Source: DATMER01 sp035536935 (GTDB taxonomy: Bacteria > Acidobacteriota > Thermoanaerobaculia > Multivoradales > UBA5704). From it: DNA of 64,000 nucleotides. Below are positions 1-9,290 of the stretch, piece after piece. Position numbers and translations under genes: made by a program. Below the pieces are notes generated by a model that was not told the origin of the DNA, searched no databases, and saw only the letters and a program-made list of their open reading frames with translations. Location of the stretch: contig DATLNC010000259.1 in assembly GCA_035536935.1 (NCBI GenBank), positions 8,659-72,658 of the forward strand, in the 5' to 3' direction. Numbering within the stretch: position 1 is the first letter of the stretch; the number at the start of each line of letters is the position of its first letter.

Positions 1-1
1 C

Positions 2-169
2 CTCCAGGTGGCCTCGTTCAAGCTCCGGGGCAAGCGGATCTTCCGCATGTCTCCGATCCACCATCATTTCGAGCTGATCGGCTGGGCCGAGCCGAAAGTG
101 ATCGTCAGGTTCTGGATCCTGTCGATCCTCTTCGCGCTGCTCTCGCTCTCCACCCTGAAGCTGCGATGA
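2..169 (+). CDS. mraY: Phospho-N-acetylmuramoyl-pentapeptide transferase, C-terminal fragment
   Basis: Only the last 55 codons are in the window; the gene enters from the left edge. The visible peptide carries the family's C-terminal signature MSPIHHHFELIGW followed by the EPKVIVRFWI segment and a final membrane helix. MraY attaches UDP-MurNAc-pentapeptide to undecaprenyl phosphate at the inner membrane to make lipid I. Its stop codon overlaps the murD start in an ATGA junction, which points to translational coupling at the head of the cell wall cluster. The HHH motif makes the identification secure despite the truncation. Confidence 0.93.
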   Translation, partial: LQVASFKLRGKRIFRMSPIHHHFELIGWAEPKVIVRFWILSILFALLSLSTLKLR

Positions 170-1560
170 GAACTCCCTGGGGCAACGGCCGCTTCGAGCG
201 GGTGCTGGTGTACGGCCTGGGGTTGTCCGGCCGCGCCGCCGCGAAGATGCTGCTCGAGCGCGGCGTCTCGGTGGTCGCTGTTGACTCCAAGCAGGACGTG
301 GATGTCTCGGATTTTTCCGGGAAGTTCGAGCTCTGGCCCGGCGGCGAGCCGTCGGAGCTGCCTCCTCCCTCAGGTGGATTCGACGCCGTGATCGTTTCCC
401 CCGGCGTACCGATGGACAAGCCGCTCCTGGAGGATGCGCGGCGCAAGGGCGTTCCCGTGATCGCCGAGGTCGAGCTGGCCGCGCCGTTCATCAACGGGCC
501 GATCGTGGCGATCACCGGCAGCAACGGCAAGAGCACCACGACCGCGCTCGCCGGCGCCATGCTCAAGGCCGCGGGACATAAAGTGGAAGTCTGCGGCAAC
601 ATCGGCGATCCGCTGGTGGGAAAGATCGAGGGCCCGGTCGGCCGCGTGTTCGTGGTCGAGCTGTCGAGCTTCCAGATCGAGGGGATCGTCACGCTGAAAC
701 CCCGAGCCGCGGCGCTGCTCAACCTCGCGGAGGACCACCTCGACCGCTATGGTTCGATGGCGGTCTACGGCGCAGCCAAGAAGAGGCTGTTCCTGACTCA
801 GGACGCGGCCGGGATCGCCGTGCTCAACGCCGACGATCCGGAGACCTTGGACGTGGAGACCCAGGCACGCAAGCGCTACTTCTCGCGGCGGGGCCGGGTC
901 GAGGATGGCTGCTACACGAGCGACGGCCGGGTGATCGAAGTCACGCCGGGCGAGCCGGACGTGGATCTCTTCCTGGCTTCGGACGTGCCGCTCGCCGGGG
1001 TGCAGAATCTGGAAAATGCCATGGCCGCGGCGCTGCTCGCGCGGGCGATCGGCGCCGAGCCCTCCGAGCTGCGCACGGGGCTCATCGGGTTCAAGGGGCT
1101 CCCGCACCGGATGGAACGGGTGGGCGAGAAGGACGGAGTCGTCTGGTACAACGATTCCAAGGGGACCAATCCCGCCGCTACGGCGAAGTCGCTCGAAGGT
1201 TTCGAGGATGGAAAGGTTCACCTGATCCTGGGCGGGCGCAACAAGGGGGCCGATCTTTCCTTGCTTACGCCGATCGTGCGGCAGAAGGTCCGCCGCGCTT
1301 ACCTGATCGGGGAGTCGGCGGGCGACTTCGAGCGGGCGCTCGCGGGAGCCGTTCCTTTTGAACATTCGGAGACGATGGAGCGCGCCGTCCGTTCGGCTGC
1401 GCAGGCAGCCAAGGCTGGAGAGGCCGTGGTGCTCTCGCCGGCTTGCGCGAGCTTCGATCAGTTCCGCAACTTCGTCCATCGCGGGGAGGTCTTCCAGGAT
1501 CTCGTTCGCCAAGCTATCGCCGATATTGGAGGGCCGCATGGCGAAGAAGCTCGCGTTTGA
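166..1560 (+). CDS. murD: UDP-N-acetylmuramoyl-L-alanine--D-glutamate ligase
   Basis: 464 aa, normal family length. MurD is the cytoplasmic ATP-dependent ligase that adds D-Glu to UDP-MurNAc-L-Ala. The N-terminal nucleotide-binding domain begins with a GLGLSGRA loop (about residues 17-24), the central ATP loop GSNGKSTT lies at 118-125, and the C-terminal domain starts with the typical YNDSKGTNPAAT segment. It starts at the ATG that overlaps the mraY stop and ends 20 bp after the ftsW start, so translation is probably coupled through mraY-murD-ftsW. Confidence 0.97.
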   Translation: MRTPWGNGRFERVLVYGLGLSGRAAAKMLLERGVSVVAVDSKQDVDVSDFSGKFELWPGGEPSELPPPSGGFDAVIVSPGVPMDKPLLEDARRKGVPVIAEVELAAPFINGPIVAITGSNGKSTTTALAGAMLKAAGHKVEVCGNIGDPLVGKIEGPVGRVFVVELSSFQIEGIVTLKPRAAALLNLAEDHLDRYGSMAVYGAAKKRLFLTQDAAGIAVLNADDPETLDVETQARKRYFSRRGRVEDGCYTSDGRVIEVTPGEPDVDLFLASDVPLAGVQNLENAMAAALLARAIGAEPSELRTGLIGFKGLPHRMERVGEKDGVVWYNDSKGTNPAATAKSLEGFEDGKVHLILGGRNKGADLSLLTPIVRQKVRRAYLIGESAGDFERALAGAVPFEHSETMERAVRSAAQAAKAGEAVVLSPACASFDQFRNFVHRGEVFQDLVRQAIADIGGPHGEEARV

Positions 1561-2626
1561 CAAGGTGCTCTTCACCACCGTGACCCTGCTGCTCGCGTTC
1601 GGGCTGGTGATGGTCTACTCGGCGTCCGCCGCGTTGGCTCGCCAGCAGCAGCCGATGACCTTCAATCCGTTCCTGGTCAAGCAGGCGGTGGCGGCGGGGC
1701 TGGGACTGGTGCTGATGGTCTGCATCATGGTGCTCGATTACCGGAAGCTGCGCCAGCCGGCCGTGATCTATTCCCTGGTGTTCGGGGTCATGGCGCTGCT
1801 GGTGCTGGTGCTGTTCGCGCCGGAGCGCAATGCGACCCACCGCTGGTTCTTCGTGGGCGGCTTCTCGTTCCAGCCGTCCGAGCTGGCGAAGCTGGCGCTG
1901 ATCCCGTTCCTGGCCTTCCTGATCGAGAAGAAGCAGGAGCAGGTCAACCAGGCGTCCTTCCTGGTGCCGGCGGCGCTGTTCACCGGGATGCTCGCGGCGC
2001 TGATCCTGATCGAGCCGGACATGGGGACCGCCGTGCTGCTCGGGGCGACGGCCTTTTTCATGGTCTTCATGGCCGGGCTGTCGTGGCGCTTCATCCTCTG
2101 CTCGTTCGCCGCGGTGCCGCCGTTGCTGATCGGCCTCGTGCTGGCCGAGCCCTACCGGCGGCAGCGTCTCTTCGCATTTCTGGACCCCGAGAAGGACCCG
2201 CTCGGCAGCGGCTTCCAGGCACTGCAGTCGCTGATCGCGGTCGGCTCGGGCGGCGTCTTCGGCGTCGGAGCGGGGCAGAGCGTGCAGAAGCTCTATTTCC
2301 TGCCGCACCCGGAGTCGGACTTCATCTTTTCGATCGTGGCCGAGGAGTTCGGGATGATCGGCTCGCTCGCGATGGTCGCGGCGTTCGCCGTGCTCGCCTG
2401 GCGCGGGATGCTCGCGGGAGCCAAGGCGCCGGACACGTTCGGTCGCTATCTCGGCTGGGGTTTCACCGGCGTTCTCGTCATGCAGGCTTTGATCAACGTC
2501 AGCGTCACCATAGCGCTCTTCCCCACCAAGGGAATCCCGTTGCCGTTCGTTTCGTACGGCGGGTCCTCCCTGATGGTGACGCTCTGCGCTTGCGGCGTCC
2601 TTCTCAACGTCTCGCAGCACGGATGA
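1538..2626 (+). CDS. ftsW: SEDS-family peptidoglycan glycosyltransferase FtsW
   Basis: 362 aa from the ATG at 1538, which has a GGAGG element just upstream; the open frame extends further back but only inside murD. About ten hydrophobic segments and the SEDS hallmarks are visible: the RWFFVGGFSFQPSELAK block and the C-terminal GIPLPFVSYGGSS motif (about 332-344). FtsW polymerises lipid II at the division septum. It overlaps murD at its start and murG at its end (ATGA). FtsW is preferred over RodA because of its place between murD and murG. Confidence 0.95.
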   Translation: MAKKLAFDKVLFTTVTLLLAFGLVMVYSASAALARQQQPMTFNPFLVKQAVAAGLGLVLMVCIMVLDYRKLRQPAVIYSLVFGVMALLVLVLFAPERNATHRWFFVGGFSFQPSELAKLALIPFLAFLIEKKQEQVNQASFLVPAALFTGMLAALILIEPDMGTAVLLGATAFFMVFMAGLSWRFILCSFAAVPPLLIGLVLAEPYRRQRLFAFLDPEKDPLGSGFQALQSLIAVGSGGVFGVGAGQSVQKLYFLPHPESDFIFSIVAEEFGMIGSLAMVAAFAVLAWRGMLAGAKAPDTFGRYLGWGFTGVLVMQALINVSVTIALFPTKGIPLPFVSYGGSSLMVTLCACGVLLNVSQHG

Positions 2627-3738
2627 ACGGGAATGCGATGGCACCCACTCCGATACCACCGGCGGCACCGACAGCACCGGTTCTTCACGCGCTTCTCGCG
2701 GGTGGCGGCACGGGTGGCCACATTTTCCCGGCGCTCGCGGTTGCAGAGGAGCTTGGGAAGCGGGGGTGGCGAGTGAGCTTCGCCGGCAACGAGGCCGGTC
2801 TGGAGGCGCGCCTGGTGCCCGAGCGCGGTATTCCTTTCCATGCGCTGCCCGCGAAGCCGATGGTCGGACGCGGGCTCGTCGGCAGGGTGCAGTCGCTCGC
2901 GACTCTGACCGCCTCGGGCCGCGCCGCCTCGAAGCTGATCCGCGACCTCAAGGTGGACGTGGTGCTGGGCACGGGCGGCTACGTTTCGGCTCCGGCCGTG
3001 GTCGGGGCGCGGCTGGCGGGCCGGCCGATCCTCCTCCTGGAGCCCAACGCCCGGGCCGGCGTGGCGAACCGCTGGCTTTCGCGCTGGGCGTCCGCGGCGG
3101 CGATCGGCTATCCGGAGACGGCGCTCGACCTCAAGTGCCCGGCCTGGGTGACGGGCGTGCCGGTCCGCGCGCGCTTTTTCGAAGTCCCGGCGGAGCTGCC
3201 GGACATGAATCCACCGCGGATTCTCGTGCTCGGCGGCAGCCAGGGTGCGAAACAGATCAACGAGGCCATGCCCGCAGCGGCTAAACGATTGCCTGGAGTC
3301 CGCATCCTTCACCAGGCCGGAGCGAAAAACGTGGAGGAGGCTCGGGCCGCATACGCGCGGGCCGGAATCGGAGATCAGGTGGAAGTCGTGCCATTCCTGG
3401 ACGACGTGGCCGGCGCCATGGCGGAGAGCCACCTGCTCGTCTCCCGCGCCGGCGCGATCACCCTGGCCGAGATCTGCGCGGCGGGACGGCCTTCCGTGCT
3501 GCTGCCTCTTTCGATCGCCCAGGCGCATCAGGTGGACAATGCCCGCCTGCTCGCCGATGCCGGGGCCGCCGAGCTGCTGCTGTCGGACGAACTGGACAAG
3601 CTGGGGGAGCGCCTCGTGGATCTGCTCGACGCTCCCGCCACGCTGCAGCGCATGGGTCGCGCGGCCCGCTCGCTCGCGAAGCCCTACGCCGTGGCCGAGA
3701 TCGCCAACCGGATGGAATACCTCGGAGGGAACGACTGA
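2623..3738 (+). CDS. murG: UDP-N-acetylglucosamine--N-acetylmuramyl-(pentapeptide) pyrophosphoryl-undecaprenol GlcNAc transferase
   Basis: 371 aa from ATG 2623, which overlaps the ftsW stop; a second in-frame ATG at 2638 is also possible because the first 20 residues are a Pro/Ala-rich extension absent from most MurG proteins. MurG transfers GlcNAc to lipid I to make lipid II on the inner face of the membrane. The glycine loop GGGTGGH (27-33), the second loop GGSQGA, and the SRAGAITLAEI block with the downstream AQAHQVDNA donor-binding segment are all present. Its stop codon shares one base with the murC start. Confidence 0.96.
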   Translation: MNGNAMAPTPIPPAAPTAPVLHALLAGGGTGGHIFPALAVAEELGKRGWRVSFAGNEAGLEARLVPERGIPFHALPAKPMVGRGLVGRVQSLATLTASGRAASKLIRDLKVDVVLGTGGYVSAPAVVGARLAGRPILLLEPNARAGVANRWLSRWASAAAIGYPETALDLKCPAWVTGVPVRARFFEVPAELPDMNPPRILVLGGSQGAKQINEAMPAAAKRLPGVRILHQAGAKNVEEARAAYARAGIGDQVEVVPFLDDVAGAMAESHLLVSRAGAITLAEICAAGRPSVLLPLSIAQAHQVDNARLLADAGAAELLLSDELDKLGERLVDLLDAPATLQRMGRAARSLAKPYAVAEIANRMEYLGGND

Positions 3739-5138
3739 TGTTCAATCCCTTCGCGGACCTCAACCGGATTCACTTCGTCGGCATCGGCGGCGCCGGCATG
3801 AGCGGCATCGCGGAAATCCTTTGCAATTACGAGCGGGCTCAGCTCGAGGTGAGCGGCTGCGACCAGTCGGCCGGCGAAGCGACCGAGCACCTGCGCGAGC
3901 TGGGGATCGACGTGCGCAAGGGACACTCGCCCGATCATTTGGAAGGGGTCGAGCTGGTGGTCATCTCGTCGGCCGTGTCCGAGGAGAACGAGGAGGTCCG
4001 CGAGGCGCGGCGGCGCGGCATCCCGGTGGTGCGGCGGGCCGAGATCCTGGGCGAGCTCATGCGGCTACGCTATGGCATCGCGGTCGCGGGCACTCATGGC
4101 AAGACCACGACCACCTCGCTCGTGGGAACCATGCTCACCGAGGCCGGGCTCGATCCGACCGTGATCGTCGGCGGCCGGCTGCGCCTGCTCGGCACGGGCG
4201 CGCGCCTGGGCAGCAGCCAGTACATGGTTGCCGAGGCCGACGAGTTCGATCGCAGCTTCCTCCGTCTGACGCCGGTGGTCGCGGTGATCACGACGATCGA
4301 CCGCGATCACCTCGACACCTATCGCGATCTGGAAGACATCCAGGACGCATTCGTAACCTTTTCGAGCCGCGTGCCGTTCTTCGGCCGCGTGATCGTCTGC
4401 CTGGACGATCCGAACGTGCGCCAGATCCTGCCGCGCATTGCCGACCGCCGCATCCTGACCTATGGCTTCTCGCCGCAGTCGGAGCTGTCGGCCGTCGATC
4501 TCCAGCCGCGCCGCGGAGGGACCCGCTTCTCCGTCCGCTGGCGGGAAGGCATCCTGGGCGAGATCGACCTGCCGATGCCGGGCCGGCACAACGTGCTCAA
4601 CGCTCTCGCCACGGTCGCGGTCGGGCTCGCGCTGCGCATCCCGTTCGAGGCCATGGCCCGCGGCATCGCCGGCTTCTCGGGCGTCCACCGCCGGTTCGAA
4701 TATCTGGGCGACTGGCGCGGCGCGGCCGTGATCGACGACTACGCGCACCATCCGACCGAGGTGGCTGCGACGCTCGAAGCCGCGCGCCAGAGCTATCCGC
4801 GCGGCCGGGTGCTGGCGGTGTTCCAGCCGCACCTCTTCTCGCGCACGCTCGATCAGGCCGAGGGCTTCGGCAATGCGTTGCTGGGCGCGGACCTCGCCGT
4901 CGTCAACGACGTCTATCCGTCGCGCGAGCAGCCGATCCCGGGGGTCACGGGCGAGCTGGTGGTGGAAGCGGCGCGGCGGAGCGGCCATCGCAACGTGCGC
5001 TATTCGCCGTCCTGGAAGGACGCTCCGGCGATCCTTCTCGAAAACGTGCGCGAGGGAGACGTGATCGTCACGCTCGGCGCCGGAGACGTGAACCGGCTGG
5101 GCAAGCAGCTCGTGGAGCCCATGGAGGAGACAGCGTGA
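3738..5138 (+). CDS. murC: UDP-N-acetylmuramate--L-alanine ligase
   Basis: 466 aa, full length. MurC adds the first residue, L-Ala, to UDP-MurNAc. The Rossmann loop GIGGAGMSG starts at about residue 15, the ATP loop GTHGKTTT is at 118-125, and the C-terminal domain has the conserved DDYAHHPTE segment. In many genomes murB and ddl follow here; in this window the next gene is ftsQ, joined through a GTGA overlap, so those two steps must be encoded elsewhere. Confidence 0.97.
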   Translation: MFNPFADLNRIHFVGIGGAGMSGIAEILCNYERAQLEVSGCDQSAGEATEHLRELGIDVRKGHSPDHLEGVELVVISSAVSEENEEVREARRRGIPVVRRAEILGELMRLRYGIAVAGTHGKTTTTSLVGTMLTEAGLDPTVIVGGRLRLLGTGARLGSSQYMVAEADEFDRSFLRLTPVVAVITTIDRDHLDTYRDLEDIQDAFVTFSSRVPFFGRVIVCLDDPNVRQILPRIADRRILTYGFSPQSELSAVDLQPRRGGTRFSVRWREGILGEIDLPMPGRHNVLNALATVAVGLALRIPFEAMARGIAGFSGVHRRFEYLGDWRGAAVIDDYAHHPTEVAATLEAARQSYPRGRVLAVFQPHLFSRTLDQAEGFGNALLGADLAVVNDVYPSREQPIPGVTGELVVEAARRSGHRNVRYSPSWKDAPAILLENVREGDVIVTLGAGDVNRLGKQLVEPMEETA

Positions 5139-5974
5139 GCGTCGCTCCCGTCCTGCCCGCGCCGGAAGAGTTCCGCCGCTCCGGCGCGCCGCCGCGCCGC
5201 CGCCGGCGCAATCCGATCCTGGCGCTGCTCCGGCCTCTGGCGGTGTCGCTCCTCCTGGTCGCGATGCCGGCCTCGCTGGTCACCTGGGTGCTCGCCTCGT
5301 CGCGCTTCGACCTCGCGGAGGTAATTGTCGCCGCCGGCACGCCGCGGATTCCCGCCGAGGCGCTGCGCGCGGCCGTGGCTCCGTTCGAGGGCGGCAACCT
5401 GGTGCTGCTGCCGCTCGAAAAGGTGGAGGCGGCGGTGCGGCGCAACCCGTGGGTGGATACCGTCGAGGTCGCAAAGGAGCTGCCCGACCGGCTGCGCGTC
5501 GAGGTGACGGAGCGCCGGCCGGTGGCCCTGCTGGTCAGGGGCGGGGGGCTCGTCTATGCGGATGAGAAGGGCCGTCCGATCGCGCCAGTCGAAGATCCCG
5601 GGCAGGCGCGGAAGGGCGGGCTCGTCGTGGTCGCCTTCGCCCATCCGCAGCTCTCGCCTTCGGACGGGGTGGGCGGCGCGCTGGAAGTGGCGGGGGAGCT
5701 GGGGCGTGTGCAGCCCTCGTGGGCAGGGGCATTGTCAAGGATCGAGGTGCTCGGAGAGCAGGACTTCCGTCTCCACACCGGCGCCCTCCGGTTCCCGCTG
5801 CTGGTCACGCGGGGGCAGGTGGGACCGAAGGTGAAGAGGCTCACGGAGCTGCTGCCCGAGCTCGACCGCCGCTATCCGGCGATTCAGGCGGTCGATCTCC
5901 GGTTCTCTCGCCGGATCGTAGTGCAGCCGGCAGCCCCGGTTCCGCAGCGCAGCGGGCCGGAGCTCAGGTCTTAG
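5135..5974 (+). CDS. ftsQ: Cell division protein FtsQ/DivIB
   Basis: 279 aa from a GTG that overlaps the murC stop. It has a short Arg/Pro-rich cytoplasmic tail, one membrane helix at about residues 28-52, then a POTRA-type domain (the segment around NPWVDTVEVAKELPDRLRVEV) and an FtsQ-type periplasmic domain. FtsQ is a divisome scaffold linking early and late division proteins. Sequence conservation in this family is weak, so the call rests on topology, the POTRA segment and the position between murC and ftsA. Confidence 0.9.
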   Translation: MSVAPVLPAPEEFRRSGAPPRRRRRNPILALLRPLAVSLLLVAMPASLVTWVLASSRFDLAEVIVAAGTPRIPAEALRAAVAPFEGGNLVLLPLEKVEAAVRRNPWVDTVEVAKELPDRLRVEVTERRPVALLVRGGGLVYADEKGRPIAPVEDPGQARKGGLVVVAFAHPQLSPSDGVGGALEVAGELGRVQPSWAGALSRIEVLGEQDFRLHTGALRFPLLVTRGQVGPKVKRLTELLPELDRRYPAIQAVDLRFSRRIVVQPAAPVPQRSGPELRS

Positions 5975-6006
5975 GTCGTCTTACTGAGGAGAGGGAAAAC
6001 CAGGCT

Positions 6007-7248
6007 ATGGCCAAACCAGAACCTTACTTCGTGGGCATCGACATCGGATCCTCGAAGGTAGGCGTGCTCATCGGACAGCGCGATGACAAAGGCGGAATCG
6101 AAGTGGTGGGCAAGGGCCTGGCTCCGAACCGCGGCACGCGCAAAGGAAACATCGTCAACGTCGAGGCCACGGTCGAGGCGCTCAAGCAGGCGAGCGAGGA
6201 GGCCGAGGTGATGGCGGGGGTCGAGATCTCACGCGCCTACGTGGGCATCTCGGGTCCCGACATCCGCAGCGTCAATTCGCGCGGCATGGTCTCGGTCGCG
6301 CGCAAGGACCGCGAGATCTCGCGCCAGGACATCCAGCGCGTGCTCGAAGCGGCGCAGTCGGCGGCCCTGCCGTCCGACCGCGAGATCCTGCACGCCGTGC
6401 CGCAGGAGTTCATCGTCGACGAGCAGGGCGGGATCGACGATCCCCTGGGCATGCTCGGCACGCGCGTGGAGGTGATGGTCCATCTCGTCACCTCGAACAT
6501 CACCCGGTCGCGCACGTTGCTGACCTGCGTCAACCGGGCGGGCATCGAGGTCGTCGAAATGGTTTTCGAACCGCTCGCCACGGCCGAGGCCATCCTGACG
6601 CCCGACGAGCGCGAGCTCGGCGTGCTGCTGATCGACGTCGGAGCCGGCACTACCGAATATGCCCTCTTTGCCGAGGGCGAGATCCAATACAGCGCCGTTG
6701 CGCCGATCGGCGCCGGGCACTTCACCAACGACCTCGCGATGGTGCTGCGCACACCCTTCGCCGAGGCCGAGCGCATCAAGGTCAAGCAGGGTTGCTGCCT
6801 GCCGAGCATGGTCACGGAAGAGGAAGGGATCGCCGTGCCCACGGTCGCCGGCGGCACCTCGCGCGTCGTGCCCAAGCGCGAGCTCTGCGAGATCCTGCAG
6901 CCGCGCGCCGAGGAGCTGTTCAACATGGTCCGCGACGACTTCCGCAAGCACGCCTCGGACGAGGGGCTGCGGGGCGGCGTGGTCCTGACCGGCGGCGGCG
7001 CACAGCTCGACGGGCTGCTGGAATTGTCGGAGCAGATCTTCGACGCCGGCGTCCGCTACGGTCTGCCGCGGGGGCTCGGCGGACTGGTGGACGTGATCAG
7101 CAGCCCGACCTGGGCAACGGCATCGGGCCTTCTTCTCTATGCCCTCGGGGCCGAGGAGAACCAGGGCAAGCTCCAACCGAAGCGAACGGGATTCAGCATG
7201 CGCGGCGTCATGGGAAGTCTGCGCGGAATGTTCTCGGATCTGCTCTGA
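6007..7248 (+). CDS. ftsA: Cell division protein FtsA
   Basis: 413 aa from ATG 6007, preceded by a purine-rich GAGGAGAGGG element. FtsA is the actin-like ATPase that tethers FtsZ filaments to the membrane. The phosphate-1 motif FVGIDIGSSKVGV, the DVGAGTTEYA phosphate-2 motif and the VVLTGGGAQLDG adenosine motif are visible, and the extreme C terminus (RGVMGSLRGMFSDLL) is a plausible amphipathic membrane-targeting helix. It lies 32 bp after ftsQ and 26 bp before ftsZ. Confidence 0.97.
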   Translation: MAKPEPYFVGIDIGSSKVGVLIGQRDDKGGIEVVGKGLAPNRGTRKGNIVNVEATVEALKQASEEAEVMAGVEISRAYVGISGPDIRSVNSRGMVSVARKDREISRQDIQRVLEAAQSAALPSDREILHAVPQEFIVDEQGGIDDPLGMLGTRVEVMVHLVTSNITRSRTLLTCVNRAGIEVVEMVFEPLATAEAILTPDERELGVLLIDVGAGTTEYALFAEGEIQYSAVAPIGAGHFTNDLAMVLRTPFAEAERIKVKQGCCLPSMVTEEEGIAVPTVAGGTSRVVPKRELCEILQPRAEELFNMVRDDFRKHASDEGLRGGVVLTGGGAQLDGLLELSEQIFDAGVRYGLPRGLGGLVDVISSPTWATASGLLLYALGAEENQGKLQPKRTGFSMRGVMGSLRGMFSDLL

Positions 7249-7274
7249 AACATCAAACCCGAAGGGGGTGAATC

Positions 7275-8564
7275 ATGATTCTTTTCGACGACCAGGACAA
7301 TCCGGAGACTTCGCGTGAGGCGCAGCTCCGCGTCCAAGAGGCACGCGAGGCGGACGCCATACCCGCCCGCATCAAAGTGATCGGTGTCGGCGGCGGCGGC
7401 GGCAATGCGGTCAACCGCATGATCGACGCCCAGCTGCGCGGCATCGAGTTCATCGCCGCGAATACGGATTTGCAGGCGCTCCAGAAGTGCCGTGCGCCGA
7501 TCAAGATGCAGATCGGCGGCCTGCTCACCAAGGGCCTCGGCGCCGGCGCCGATCCCGAGATGGGGAGAAAGGCGGCGCTGGAGGACACCGAGCGCATCCT
7601 CGAAGCCCTCGAGGGCGCGGACATGGTCTTCCTGACCGCCGGCCTGGGCGGCGGCACGGGCACGGGCGCGGTGCCGATCATCGCCTCGCTGGCCGCCGAG
7701 ATCGGCGCGCTCACCGTGGCGGTGGTCACCAAGCCCTTCGGCTTCGAGGGGCGGCGCCGCATGCAGCAGGCCGAGCGCGGGGTGGAGGAGCTGCGCAACG
7801 CGGTCGATACACTGATCACGATTCCGAACGAGCGCCTGCTCAACTTCGTCGAGCGCGGCACGCCGCTCCACGAGGCCTTCCGGATCGCCGACGACGTGCT
7901 GCGCCAGGCCGTGCAAGGCATCAGCGATCTGATCACGGTCCCGGGCGAGGTCAACGTGGACTTCGCCGACGTGCGGACGATCATGACCGGCATGGGCATG
8001 GCGCTCATGGGCACGGGCATCGCCAAGGGCGAGCACCGGGCCCTCGAATCGGCGCAGCGGGCGATCTCCTCGCCTCTCCTGGAGGAGACTTCCATTCAGG
8101 GCGCCCGCGGCGTGCTGATCAACATCTCGGGCGGTCATGACCTGACGCTGCACGAGGTGGCCGAGGCGGCGCGCATCATCGCCGATTCGGTGGACCCCGA
8201 CGCCAACATCATCTCCGGCATGGTCATCGACCCGACCATGGAAGACGCGATGAAGGTGACGGTGATCGCCACCGGCTTCGACCGCGGCCTCGAAGACCGG
8301 CCGCGCATGCCTCCGCCGCCGCTGACGATCAACCGTCCGGTCCCGGTGGTGAGCATGCCGAGCTTCACGCCCGCGACGATCGCCGAGCGCCCCGAGCGCG
8401 AGGAGCAGGAGCGGCCCTCCGAACGGGAAACCCAACAGGACGTGCCGTTCTACCGCAAGGCGATCGCCCACGTCCGCGGAGACGATCCGGGCGGCTTCGG
8501 CCCCAACTGGTCGAATGTGGACGACTACGACATCCCGACCGTGCTGAGAAAGCAGATGGACTGA
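7275..8564 (+). CDS. ftsZ: Cell division protein FtsZ
   Basis: 429 aa with a strong GAAGGGGGTG ribosome binding site. FtsZ is the tubulin-like GTPase that forms the cytokinetic ring. The tubulin signature GGGTGTG is at 125-131, the N-terminal GVGGGGGNAVNRM loop at 37-49, and a linker leads to a C-terminal peptide DDYDIPTVLRKQ that would bind FtsA. There is an unusual charged N-terminal extension of about 30 residues before the core fold. The next gene starts 3 bp after the stop codon. Confidence 0.98.
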   Translation: MILFDDQDNPETSREAQLRVQEAREADAIPARIKVIGVGGGGGNAVNRMIDAQLRGIEFIAANTDLQALQKCRAPIKMQIGGLLTKGLGAGADPEMGRKAALEDTERILEALEGADMVFLTAGLGGGTGTGAVPIIASLAAEIGALTVAVVTKPFGFEGRRRMQQAERGVEELRNAVDTLITIPNERLLNFVERGTPLHEAFRIADDVLRQAVQGISDLITVPGEVNVDFADVRTIMTGMGMALMGTGIAKGEHRALESAQRAISSPLLEETSIQGARGVLINISGGHDLTLHEVAEAARIIADSVDPDANIISGMVIDPTMEDAMKVTVIATGFDRGLEDRPRMPPPPLTINRPVPVVSMPSFTPATIAERPEREEQERPSERETQQDVPFYRKAIAHVRGDDPGGFGPNWSNVDDYDIPTVLRKQMD

Positions 8565-8567
8565 TCC

Positions 8568-9143
8568 ATGAGACCCTTCCGTGCCGCAGGAGGAGGCATC
8601 TGCCTCCTCCTCGTCATGCTTCTCGCTGCGCCGGCCGCGGCGCTCGACACCCTCTACCTCGTGCGCCACGCCGAGAAGTCCGAAGGCTGGCCGCAGGAGC
8701 GCGAGCTCGACGCCTTCTGGCCGCTCTCCCCCGGGGGCCAGGTGCGCGCCGAGTTTCTCGCGTCCCGGCTGGAGAATTCGGGCATCGCCGCGGTCTACAC
8801 CAGCCGCACGTCGCGGACGCTGATGACCGGGCTGCCGCTCGCCAAACGGATCGGCATCCCGATCGCGGCCAACGACGACTCCATCAACGCGGAGAAGATG
8901 GAAGGTTTCCTCTCGACCGTGCGCGGGAAGCATCCTGGCGACAAAGCTGTTCTGATCGTCGGGCACTCGAACACGATCCCTCTCCTGCTCATGCGGCTCG
9001 GGGCAAATCCCGGCTGTTTCGGCAAGCTGGGCATCGTGAAAAAGGGAGAGACGTTCCTGATCGAGGGCCACGACGGCCTCTGGCAGGTAGACCTGAAAAA
9101 GCAGGGCTGCGAAGCCCTTACGCAAGAAGGACTTGCCAGATAG
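8568..9143 (+). CDS. Exported histidine phosphatase family protein
   Basis: 191 aa with a clear signal peptide (hydrophobic segment about 8-25 ending in an AAAL cleavage region), so probably periplasmic. The catalytic RHAE motif is at 33-36 and the second catalytic His lies in GHSNT (H133), as in SixA/phosphoglycerate mutase-type phosphatases. The substrate cannot be read from the sequence. It begins 3 bp after ftsZ and may be co-transcribed with it. A short palindrome (GGGCTT, one base, AAGCCC) at 9174-9186 follows. Confidence 0.85.
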   Translation: MRPFRAAGGGICLLLVMLLAAPAAALDTLYLVRHAEKSEGWPQERELDAFWPLSPGGQVRAEFLASRLENSGIAAVYTSRTSRTLMTGLPLAKRIGIPIAANDDSINAEKMEGFLSTVRGKHPGDKAVLIVGHSNTIPLLLMRLGANPGCFGKLGIVKKGETFLIEGHDGLWQVDLKKQGCEALTQEGLAR

Positions 9144-9173
9144 CCTGAAGTATGAGATCGTTCGTCGTCCAGC

Positions 9174-9186
9174 GGGCTTGAAGCCC
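9174..9186. terminator. Short palindrome after the dcw operon
   Basis: GGGCTT and AAGCCC separated by one base, in the 147-bp gap between the phosphatase and the helicase. There is no T-run, so it is at best a weak terminator. Nothing else recognisable lies in this gap. Confidence 0.25.
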
Positions 9187-9290
9187 ACAACGGTGGCCTC
9201 CCCGGCCAGTCCTCCGTTCATATCCCTTACTTCCTGCCGGAATCGTTTGAGCGGCGCATGCGCTACTCAGAAAGCACACGTGCACCTGAC

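Noticed and set aside
7137..9221. 694-aa minus-strand frame opposite ftsZ and the phosphatase
   Set aside because: Antisense shadow of well-supported genes; composition is Arg/His/Asp-rich without motifs.
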